This document shows, piece by piece, positions 7,681-13,635 of a DNA stretch of 13,635 nt. Under the pieces are notes generated by a model, which did not search any database, was not told the DNA's origin, and saw only the letters and a list, made by a program, of their open reading frames with translations. The stretch is from an uncultured Alphaproteobacteria bacterium (lineage in GTDB: Bacteria; Pseudomonadota; Alphaproteobacteria; CAAHEQ01; UBA3637): assembly GCA_947629595.1 (NCBI GenBank), contig CANREI010000023.1, positions 1-13,635 of the forward strand, read 5' to 3'. Every line of letters starts with the position of its first letter. Position 1 is the first letter of the stretch. The translations under genes were made by a program, and so were the position numbers.

Positions 7681-7714
7681 AAAAAACCGCTCCCGTAAAG
7701 AGCGGCTTTTTTTT
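7681..7714. terminator. Bidirectional rho-independent terminator between pyk and rpmB
   Basis: Stem CCGCTC (7687-7692) pairs with GAGCGG (7700-7705) around a seven-base loop. It is followed by a T tract (7707-7714) for pyk and preceded by an A tract (7681-7686) that reads as T's on the minus strand for rpmB. It lies between two convergent genes, so it can end both transcripts. Confidence 0.92.
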
Positions 7715-7729
7715 AACAGGCAGAAAAAC

Positions 7730-8023
7730 TTACAAACCTTTTTTGGCTTTGGCGCCGGCAATTCGATTGCGCAATTCTTTGCATTCTTCCGTTAATTTGG
7801 AAACGGGTGTATTTAACAAATACAAATCCAAACCGCCGTTTTTTTCAATGGTGCGCAAACCGTTTGAGCTGATACGCATATTGATTTGTTGATCCAAAAT
7901 TTCGCTGTAAACCGAAACATTTTGCAAATTCGGCATAAACCGCCGACGTGTTTTACGGTTTGATTTACTCACATTGTTTCCTGTTTGAACAGTTTTTCCC
8001 GTGACGATACATTTTTTTGTCAT
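7730..8023 (-). CDS. rpmB: 50S ribosomal protein L28
   Basis: Structural protein of the large ribosomal subunit. 97 residues from the ATG at 8023. The N-terminal CIVTGKTVQTGNN, SKSNRKTRRRFMPNLQ and the RISSNGLRTIEKNGGLD segment are diagnostic for L28; the 97-residue length with a C-terminal basic extension is the alphaproteobacterial form. AAAGGG lies eight bases before this ATG. An in-frame GTG at 8032 would place the site too close, so the shorter start is preferred. Transcribed alone from its own promoter, towards the shared terminator with pyk. Confidence 0.96.
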   Translation of the reverse strand: MTKKCIVTGKTVQTGNNVSKSNRKTRRRFMPNLQNVSVYSEILDQQINMRISSNGLRTIEKNGGLDLYLLNTPVSKLTEECKELRNRIAGAKAKKGL

Positions 8024-8069
8024 GGCATTCACCCTTTCTGATAATAAAATAAAAAAAACGTTGGGAATG

Positions 8070-8098
8070 GTTATATCTGATTTTCAAATAAAAGTCAA
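8070..8098 (-). promoter_or_regulatory. Sigma70 promoter of rpmB
   Basis: On the minus strand, TTGACT (8098-8093) and TATAAC (8075-8070) are 17 bases apart, each 5 of 6 to consensus, with C before the -35. Transcription would start near 8063, leaving a leader of about 40 bases with AAAGGG before the rpmB ATG. It lies immediately after the batD stop. Confidence 0.8.
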
Positions 8099-8116
8099 GT
8101 GTTTTTTTTTATTTTG

Positions 8117-9637
8117 TTAAAAGGGATATAAATCCGGTAACGGTTTTTTATGCGACCGGCTCGATTTTTCATTTTTTTCCGCAACTTGAAGTGATACAGC
8201 TTTATTTTTCCGACGCCGTCTGGATAAATAAAGACCGCTGCCGACACAAATCAATAAAAACAAAAATCCGAAGCCGCCGATCAGAAAATATCGTACTGTC
8301 GGAGAAAGTGTCGATTGAATCGGTTCGGGAGTTTGATTTTGTGCCGGAATCGATTCTTTCGGTTTGACCGAATCGGACGGCGTATCGGCGGGCGGCGTTT
8401 GATTTTGCGTTTGCATAACCCCGCCTTGCGAATCGGCTTCCACCGTTATTTCTTTGGCCGGCAAAAAAGCTGTTTCTCTTTTTTTCTCTTTTGTATTAAA
8501 CCATGAAACTTTTATTTCCGGTATGGTCATTTTTCCCGATTCGGTCGGAACCAACACAAACGTCATTTCCTCATACCCCGTTAACCCGTCCGCGGTTGTC
8601 ATTTGTCCGCGTTGATCGGGATTGGCATAAACTTTTAATCCCTGCCCGGCCGATTGCACCAACAACGGCAACTGATGTCCCTCAACACCCGATGCCTGCA
8701 AGCGAACACGCCGTTCAATCGGCTGCCCGACTTTCACCGTTTGCGGCCATTGATACGTTTCGGAAAGTGTGACGTTTCGAGAAGGCAACCACCACCCTTT
8801 CCAATCATCGGGCTTAGGCAGAACGGTTAAACGAATCGGTTGCGACTGCCGATAAACTTCTTTTTGCGGCAATCCGAAAGCCGCGTCAAAAAAAGGATCT
8901 TGCCCGAATAAATCCGGAAATCCCAAACGGGAGGATTTAAAGTTTTTATCGGGTAAATAGCCGATAACTGCTGCCGGCGGAACGGTAAAATCACCGCTTT
9001 GTTTGGGCGTTAACAAAAAATCTCTTTCAAAAAAGCGCGCCGGCTGATTTTGAACGAGCGTTCGCCCCATTTTATCGTCACCGAACAAAGTAAACGTGAA
9101 ATTTTCATCTGCCGGCATTTCAACTTGTGCCTGCGTTAAGCCGATATTTTCCGTAAACCGAACCGAATATAACGCCGTTTCACCGATATATATTTCTTCG
9201 GGCTCAATTTGTGCTTCCACCTGAAACAAAGACTCTGTCCCTGTTTGTTGCGCGGCATCGGAAGTATCGGCCGACGCAACAGGCACTGCCGCTTGCTCCG
9301 ATACCGTCACCGTTTGCGCCGGCAATTGCGTTTGATTGATTTCAAACGGACCGATGGAGAACGTTCCGACCTCTTTCGGAAAAACCGATAAAATCAAGCG
9401 GTGCGATTGCGATTGAACACCGTTAATAATGCTCGTATTAAAAGCACTTTGCTGTCCGCGCACAACAAAATGCGCCTGCAAGGCACTTAAATCGGGCACT
9501 TGTTCAATCGATTGCGTATCTTCAAAAATAATTTGCATTTGTTCGCCGATTTGGGGCGTTTGAGTCGAAAGCGTCATTGTCGGCGCCGCCAAAGCCTGCC
9601 CCGATAGAAGAAGTAATCCTAAAAATAATTTTTTCAT
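8117..9637 (-). CDS. batD: BatD-like membrane-anchored periplasmic protein
   Basis: 506 residues. N-terminal signal peptide (1-18, cleavage after ALA), a large predicted periplasmic beta-rich region with repeated segments (about 20-115, 138-275 and 286-400), a Q/T/P/S-rich stalk (403-445), one membrane segment (449-471) ending in a basic RRRRK stop-transfer, and a short cytoplasmic tail. This is the BatD architecture. Motifs such as GTFSIGPFEI and GDFTVPPAAVIGY (each domain's end strand) and an aromatic WKGWWLPSR stretch agree. BatD is encoded with BatA/B proteins in the Bacteroides aerotolerance-type operons; its biochemical role is unknown. AAAGGAC lies four bases before the ATG, and it begins nine bases after the batB-batC stop. 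No terminator hairpin is visible after it before the rpmB promoter. Confidence 0.85.
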   Translation of the reverse strand: MKKLFLGLLLLSGQALAAPTMTLSTQTPQIGEQMQIIFEDTQSIEQVPDLSALQAHFVVRGQQSAFNTSIINGVQSQSHRLILSVFPKEVGTFSIGPFEINQTQLPAQTVTVSEQAAVPVASADTSDAAQQTGTESLFQVEAQIEPEEIYIGETALYSVRFTENIGLTQAQVEMPADENFTFTLFGDDKMGRTLVQNQPARFFERDFLLTPKQSGDFTVPPAAVIGYLPDKNFKSSRLGFPDLFGQDPFFDAAFGLPQKEVYRQSQPIRLTVLPKPDDWKGWWLPSRNVTLSETYQWPQTVKVGQPIERRVRLQASGVEGHQLPLLVQSAGQGLKVYANPDQRGQMTTADGLTGYEEMTFVLVPTESGKMTIPEIKVSWFNTKEKKRETAFLPAKEITVEADSQGGVMQTQNQTPPADTPSDSVKPKESIPAQNQTPEPIQSTLSPTVRYFLIGGFGFLFLLICVGSGLYLSRRRRKNKAVSLQVAEKNEKSSRSHKKPLPDLYPF

Positions 9638-9646
9638 GTTTGTCCT

Positions 9647-11461
9647 TTACATACTTAAATATTGCCGACGCAACCGATAGCGCAACACGCGCGCGGGATC
9701 TTTTTGCAACCGATTGATAATTTGCTGCGTTTCCTGATCCGGCTCATCGGACGGATTTTCCGCTTCTTCGCCGACGGCAGCACCGGTATCAGGCCTGTCC
9801 GATTGCGTTTCCTCCCCGGTTGCGGCAGAAGACTTGCTTGCCTGATTTTCATCTGTTTCGTTTGATTGGGAATCGGCTTTTTGTTCTTGATTTTGCTCCT
9901 CTTTCAAATCGGAAGAATCGTCTTTGTTTTGCGGCGCGTTCTCTGACGTGTTTTGCTCTGTGTTTTGCTCATTTTTCTCTTGCTCCGATTGATTTTGCTG
10001 ATTATTTTGTTCGTTTTGCTCATTTTCATCGGCAGATTGATTTTGCGCTTCATTCGATTGTTGCGACTGCTCGGATTGATCTGATGAATCCGATTGATCT
10101 GATTGATTTGCCTGATTTGCTTCATCTGACTGATCCGATTGATCCGACTGATTTTTCTCTTGCGAATCGCTGTTTTGATTGTTTGATTGCGCCTGATTTT
10201 TCTTTAATTGCTCTTCCAAATATTTTTTATTAAAAGCGGCGTCCTGATGATCGGGATTTTCTTTTAATACCTGCCCGTATAAGTCAACGGCTTCCTGATA
10301 CGACTTTAAATGCGCCAACGCATTGGCTTTATTATAAAGCGCTTCCGCCGAAGGCACCGTTTCATATTGCCGAAGTGCTTCTTCATAATCCCCTTGACGA
10401 TAGAATTGATTGGCTTCTTTAAGCGCGCGATAATTTTCCTGATCCGCACGAAGCCACAATCCCGCAAAAGCCTCACCCGACAAACCAACACCCAAAGCCG
10501 TTATCAACAGAAAGAAAACACCCTTTCGAAACAATAACGCCATAAACGGCAAAGCCGCACACACCGCATAAACACCTAAATCGTACCAAACATCGGGCTT
10601 TAACAACGGCGATTCGGTTGATTTTGAAAACAAGTCCGTAAGCGGATTCGTTTGTTCAATCAATTGTTTAATTTCTTCCCCGCTCGGTGTTGTTTGCCGA
10701 TAAACGCCTAATTTTTCCAGCTGATTTTTATCGGGCGCGGCCAACACAAGCTGTCCGTTTAAATCTCGCAAAAAAGCACCGTCACGCGTTAAAACGGGCG
10801 TGGGCGTTGCCTCTCCCAATCCCAAAATACCTACGGTATAAGGCTGATTTTGAAGCGCCGCTTTGGCTTTTTCAATATTCGGCGTGCCGCCGGTTAAAAT
10901 GAGAATGCGTCCCGACTTATTTTGTGTGTTTTGAAACAACTCTATGGCCTTTTCAATGCCTTTTTCCAGCCGATTTCCCTGATCGGGCATAATATTTTGT
11001 TTTAACGACGGAATAAGGGCTTTAATCAATTCTTTATCGGCCGTTAACGGAGCAGCAACATAACCTTTGGTATCATATAACACCAAGCCGACATTATTTT
11101 CTTTCAATGCCTCTGTTAATTCATAGAGTTTAATTTGCAATAAGGTTGATTTTTCCTGATTCAGCGTATTTAAATCAACAATTAAAACCGTAGGCGATGC
11201 ATTTTCGGTGCCGGCAATGGGCAATTTTTCAAAAGCGGGGCCGGATAAAGCAACAGTCATTAAAATCCACACGAACGGCACAATATATTTCAGAGCCGAT
11301 GACTGCCGAACGCCCTTTTCACCCACGGTTAAATATTTTAAAAACACGGCATCAACATATTTATGCCACGGGTTTGAAATTGTGTCATAACGCTTTGCCA
11401 ACCGATATAAAACGGGCAAAACAAGTAACAATAAAAAGGCCCACGGGCGCAAAAATATCAT
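9647..11461 (-). CDS. batB: BatB-BatC fusion: degenerate vWA domain plus TPR and Q/N/S/D-rich tail
   Basis: 604 residues. Two N-terminal membrane segments (about 7-21 and 57-74), a von Willebrand A domain (about 90-270), two hydrophobic segments (294-311 and 314-333) split by FRKG, TPR repeats (about 342-420), a low-complexity tail (421-578) and a basic end (RVLRYRLRRQYLSM). The second hydrophobic segment looks like the old signal peptide of a separate BatC (ends GEAFAG), so the gene is a fusion of batB and batC. The positive-inside rule puts both vWA and TPRs in the periplasm. The vWA MIDAS is lost: D96-L-N98-T-L100 instead of DxSxS, and G191 where the second aspartate should be. The start overlaps the batA stop by four bases (ATGA) with a strong AAAGGAGGGG (11474-11465). 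Such fusions occur in Bacteroides, to my knowledge. Confidence 0.88.
   Translation of the reverse strand: MIFLRPWAFLLLLVLPVLYRLAKRYDTISNPWHKYVDAVFLKYLTVGEKGVRQSSALKYIVPFVWILMTVALSGPAFEKLPIAGTENASPTVLIVDLNTLNQEKSTLLQIKLYELTEALKENNVGLVLYDTKGYVAAPLTADKELIKALIPSLKQNIMPDQGNRLEKGIEKAIELFQNTQNKSGRILILTGGTPNIEKAKAALQNQPYTVGILGLGEATPTPVLTRDGAFLRDLNGQLVLAAPDKNQLEKLGVYRQTTPSGEEIKQLIEQTNPLTDLFSKSTESPLLKPDVWYDLGVYAVCAALPFMALLFRKGVFFLLITALGVGLSGEAFAGLWLRADQENYRALKEANQFYRQGDYEEALRQYETVPSAEALYNKANALAHLKSYQEAVDLYGQVLKENPDHQDAAFNKKYLEEQLKKNQAQSNNQNSDSQEKNQSDQSDQSDEANQANQSDQSDSSDQSEQSQQSNEAQNQSADENEQNEQNNQQNQSEQEKNEQNTEQNTSENAPQNKDDSSDLKEEQNQEQKADSQSNETDENQASKSSAATGEETQSDRPDTGAAVGEEAENPSDEPDQETQQIINRLQKDPARVLRYRLRRQYLSM
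9728..10201. repeat. Low-complexity tract encoding a Q/N/S/D/E-rich tail
   Basis: This stretch encodes residues 421-578 of the BatB-BatC protein. It is nearly devoid of hydrophobic residues, with no aromatic residue in 421-515. Its densest part (10055-10147) is built from imperfect nine-base units encoding SDQ triplets. The reading frame is kept throughout. It is presumably a disordered periplasmic linker and may vary in length between strains. Confidence 0.85.
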
Positions 11462-12444
11462 ACACCCCTCCTTTGAATAACGGCCAACGTTAAAAATAAA
11501 AACGCCAGTAAAAGCGGCACATAAAACAACTCCGTTCGCGGACGAAACAACACCCCGTCATTTTGCACGGGCTCCAACGCGTTAATGGTTTCGTAAATTT
11601 CCTTTAAATCCTGACTTGTTTTCGCCCGAAAATATTTTCCGCCGGTTTGTTCGGCAATTTCCGTCAATGTTTGCTCATCCAAATCGGCTGCCGGATTTAC
11701 CAACTGCCGAAACCCCATAAACGAGCGCATCATCACGGGCGAAGACCCCACACCGATGGTATAAACTTTCACACCGGCTTTTTTGGCCATTTTAACGGCT
11801 TCCTGCACATTGACAACACCGGCATTGGCCGTTCCGTCCGACAACAAAATCACAATTCGACTTTCCGCCGGCACTTTACCCGCATTGGCAACACTTAATG
11901 CCAACGCATCACCGATGGCCGTCATTTCACCCGCAATACCGACATCAATTTCGCTCAACAACTGCCGCAAAGTTTTCATATCGTAGGTTAACGGCGTGTA
12001 GGTATAAGCCTCACTGCCGAAAATAACCAACGATACCTCATCACCCTGCCGTTTTTGCAAAAAATCATCAACCAGCAGTTTCACCAAATTCAGCCGACTG
12101 ACGGGATTGTTATTGATATCAAAATCCTGCTCCTGCATAGAACCCGAGGCATCCAGCGCCAACACAATGTTTCGCACGTTTTGCGTGATTGTTTGAGCTT
12201 GTCCGTACCAAACGGGTCGCGCAGCCGATACCACGCAACAAATCCAAAACAGAATTAAAGGCCATTTTGCCGCGGTGCGATGCGCCGTTTCACCGGTTAA
12301 AGCAAAGGAGCGAATTTGTTGAAAAAACGGCACCCGCAACGCTTGAATTCGGGCTTGTTGCGCAGATAAATCAGGCTTTAACAGCCACCGAAAAACCAGC
12401 GGCAGCGGTAACAGCAAAAAAACAACCGGCCATAAAAATTCCAT
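11458..12444 (-). CDS. batA: BatA: vWA-domain inner-membrane protein with intact MIDAS
   Basis: 328 residues. Membrane segments at about 5-22 and 62-78, a von Willebrand A domain (about 90-290) and a C-terminal membrane segment (307-323), the usual BatA layout with the vWA domain predicted periplasmic. The MIDAS metal site is complete: D98-A-S100-G-S102, T175 in GEMTAIGDA, and D203 in LLSDGTANAG. vWA domains of this type bind partner proteins through the metal. First gene of batA - batB/C - batD; its TGA overlaps the next ATG. No ribosome-binding site at a proper distance is visible (AAGG is one base from the ATG), and the predicted promoter places transcription start almost at the ATG. The MoxR ATPase and DUF58 genes that usually precede batA are absent from the interval to rlmN. 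Confidence 0.92.
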   Translation of the reverse strand: MEFLWPVVFLLLPLPLVFRWLLKPDLSAQQARIQALRVPFFQQIRSFALTGETAHRTAAKWPLILFWICCVVSAARPVWYGQAQTITQNVRNIVLALDASGSMQEQDFDINNNPVSRLNLVKLLVDDFLQKRQGDEVSLVIFGSEAYTYTPLTYDMKTLRQLLSEIDVGIAGEMTAIGDALALSVANAGKVPAESRIVILLSDGTANAGVVNVQEAVKMAKKAGVKVYTIGVGSSPVMMRSFMGFRQLVNPAADLDEQTLTEIAEQTGGKYFRAKTSQDLKEIYETINALEPVQNDGVLFRPRTELFYVPLLLAFLFLTLAVIQRRGV

Positions 12445-12450
12445 ACCTTA

Positions 12451-12479
12451 AATATAAATGTTCTTCATTAAAAAATCAA
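12451..12479 (-). promoter_or_regulatory. Probable sigma70 promoter of the bat operon, possibly leaderless
   Basis: On the minus strand TTGATT (12479-12474) and TATATT (12456-12451) are 17 bases apart (4 of 6 and 5 of 6 to consensus). Only six bases separate the -10 from the batA ATG at 12444, so the transcript would begin at or next to the start codon. It sits in the 84-base gap after rlmN; no terminator hairpin was seen there. Confidence 0.55.
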
Positions 12480-12528
12480 CTTTATTTTTTGAAAGAATCA
12501 TTCATTCGATGCAAAGGCAATAAATTGA

Positions 12529-13584
12529 TTACATTTTTCCTTTAATTGATTTCAGCTGACCGCAGGCAGCCATAATATCTTCCCCGCGCGACCGCCGAAT
12601 CGGTGCGGCAAAATAATGACTTTCCAAAATTTTGGCAAACCGATGAATTGCATTATTGCTTGACGGCTCAAACGGCGCGCCTTCCCAATAATGAAAAGGA
12701 ATTAAATTAAACTTGACTTCCAACCCGTCAACAAGTTTCATCAATTCTTCGGCATGTTTCGGTTGATCGTTAATGTCTTTTAACAAAACATATTCCATGG
12801 TAATAAACTGCCGTCGTTCACACCGTTTTTGATATTCTTTACAAGCCTCAATCAACACTTCCAGCGGATATTTGCGATTGACGGGCATAATCTGACTGCG
12901 AATTTCGTTATTCGGCGCATGCAAACTCACCGCCAACTTAACGCCTAAATCGGCCAATTGCGGAATATAAGGCGCAATACCCGATGTGGACACGGTCACG
13001 CGTCGTTTCGAAACGGATAACCCGTCACCGTTTGTGGCAATCAAAAGCGCGGTTTTTAAGTTTTCGAAATTACATAACGGTTCACCCATTCCCATCACGA
13101 CAATATTCGATAAATATCGCGTTTCATCGGTCGGCGTGGGCCATTCGCCGTAGCTGTCGCGTGCCGACATAAATTGACCGACAATTTCACCTGCCGTTAA
13201 ATTTCGCATCATTTTTTGCGTGCCCGTATGACAAAAGCGACACCCTTGCGCACATCCGACCTGCGTTGAAATACAAACGGCACCGCGATCCGATTCGGGA
13301 ATATAAACACATTCGACTTGTTTTTCATCGGCAAATTCCATGAGCCATTTTCGAGTCCCGTCCACCGAATTTTGCTCGGTCACGATTTTCGGATGTGTAA
13401 CCGTATATAATTCATTCAACCGACTTTGAAACGGCTTGGCCAGCGTGGTCATTTTAAAAAAATCCGTTTCGCCTTTATGATAAATCCAATGCCACAGCTG
13501 TTTGGCGCGAAACGGCTGCTCGCCCAAACTCACCAGTTCTTTTTTTAAATCGTCAAACCCCAATCCGATCAATTCTTTTTTCAT
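12529..13584 (-). CDS. rlmN: RlmN, 23S rRNA A2503 / tRNA A37 C2-methyltransferase
   Basis: Radical SAM enzyme that methylates C2 of adenosine 2503 in 23S rRNA and adenosine 37 in some tRNAs, using a [4Fe-4S] cluster. 351 residues, slightly short but complete. The cluster motif CxxxCxxC is C111-AQG-C115-RF-C118. The two mechanistic cysteines of the family are at C104 (AVCISTQVGC) and C341 (MAACGQL). GMGEPL (165-170), the SAM-binding GGEP equivalent, VSTSGIAPYI, AVSLHAPN, PVNRKYPL and EYVLLKDIND complete the family pattern, and QPFRAKQLWHWIY marks the N-terminal domain. The ATG at 13584 has only a weak GAGAG ahead. It lies nine bases after an upstream partial frame, so is probably not the first gene of its transcript. 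Confidence 0.97.
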   Translation of the reverse strand: MKKELIGLGFDDLKKELVSLGEQPFRAKQLWHWIYHKGETDFFKMTTLAKPFQSRLNELYTVTHPKIVTEQNSVDGTRKWLMEFADEKQVECVYIPESDRGAVCISTQVGCAQGCRFCHTGTQKMMRNLTAGEIVGQFMSARDSYGEWPTPTDETRYLSNIVVMGMGEPLCNFENLKTALLIATNGDGLSVSKRRVTVSTSGIAPYIPQLADLGVKLAVSLHAPNNEIRSQIMPVNRKYPLEVLIEACKEYQKRCERRQFITMEYVLLKDINDQPKHAEELMKLVDGLEVKFNLIPFHYWEGAPFEPSSNNAIHRFAKILESHYFAAPIRRSRGEDIMAACGQLKSIKGKM

Positions 13585-13593
13585 TTTTCTCTC

Positions 13594-13635
13594 TTACGGA
13601 CATTCTTTGGTAACGGCATCAAGTGCCTTGGTAAA
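13594..13635 (-). CDS. C-terminal end of an unidentified upstream gene (partial)
   Basis: The minus-strand frame from the right edge is open for 13 codons (FTKALDAVTKECP) and stops with TAA at 13594-13596, nine bases before the rlmN ATG. The spacing is typical of the preceding gene in an operon. The fragment is too short to identify; an IalB-type (invasion-associated locus B) protein is a guess from the FTKALDAV ending and its placement before rlmN in some alphaproteobacteria. Confidence 0.4.
   Translation of the reverse strand, partial: FTKALDAVTKECP

Noticed and set aside
8015..8032. GTG start for rpmB at 8032
   Set aside because: The AAAGGG site is only three bases from it, while it is eight bases from the ATG at 8023, which also gives the standard L28 N-terminus.
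10055..10147. Possible CRISPR-like or non-coding repeat array
   Set aside because: The units are short, directly adjacent and stay in frame with a TPR protein; there are no unique spacers.
9820..10233. 137-codon plus-strand open frame
   Set aside because: It lies antisense to the low-complexity tail of the BatB-BatC gene; repeated Q/N/D codons avoid stops on the other strand. The translation has no recognisable domain.
12189..12545. 118-codon plus-strand open frame across the start of batA
   Set aside because: Antisense to the batA N-terminus and its promoter; the translation has no domain-like pattern.

Overview
The window looks like a piece of chromosome from a low-GC alphaproteobacterium. 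It is densely coding on both strands, uses the standard genetic code (TGA is a stop in several genes), and shows no mobile elements, CRISPR array or tRNA/rRNA genes. The alphaproteobacterial assignment is an inference. It rests on the long (97-residue) L28 form with a KTRRRF-type N-terminal region, the alphaproteobacterial character of SufB, pyruvate kinase and RlmN, and sigma70 promoters with a CTTGAC -35 element. I cannot name a genus.

Layout. (1) Positions 1-4145, minus strand: a SUF iron-sulfur cluster operon read sufB - mazG-like - sufC - sufD - sufS, with sufS running off the left edge. The genes overlap or nearly touch. An unexpected MazG-like pyrophosphohydrolase gene sits between sufB and sufC, and sufD encodes only the C-terminal half of a normal SufD. 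(2) Positions 4146-4261: a divergent control region with a promoter for sufB, overlapped by a perfect 9-bp inverted repeat. (3) Positions 4262-7662, plus strand: a membrane-anchored PAS/degenerate-GGDEF protein, an aldose-1-epimerase-like protein translationally coupled to it by an ATGA overlap, and pyruvate kinase. A strong bidirectional terminator follows. (4) Positions 7730-8023, minus strand: ribosomal protein L28 with its own clear promoter. (5) Positions 8117-12444, minus strand: a Bat operon (batA, fused batB-batC, batD) encoding an envelope complex with two von Willebrand A proteins, periplasmic TPRs and a BatD partner. The usual MoxR ATPase and DUF58 genes are not present beside it. 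(6) Positions 12529-13584, minus strand: rlmN, preceded by the last codons of an unidentified gene.

How the genes may work together. The SUF proteins make Fe-S clusters, and RlmN is a [4Fe-4S] radical SAM enzyme that needs one. The sensor-like GGDEF protein is coupled to two sugar-metabolism genes. The Bat proteins probably form one inner-membrane complex. The main oddities are the MazG-like gene inside suf, the half-length SufD, the palindrome over the sufB promoter, the GGDEF domain that has lost catalytic residues but kept the c-di-GMP inhibitory-site motif, and the BatB-BatC fusion whose vWA domain has lost all its MIDAS metal ligands.
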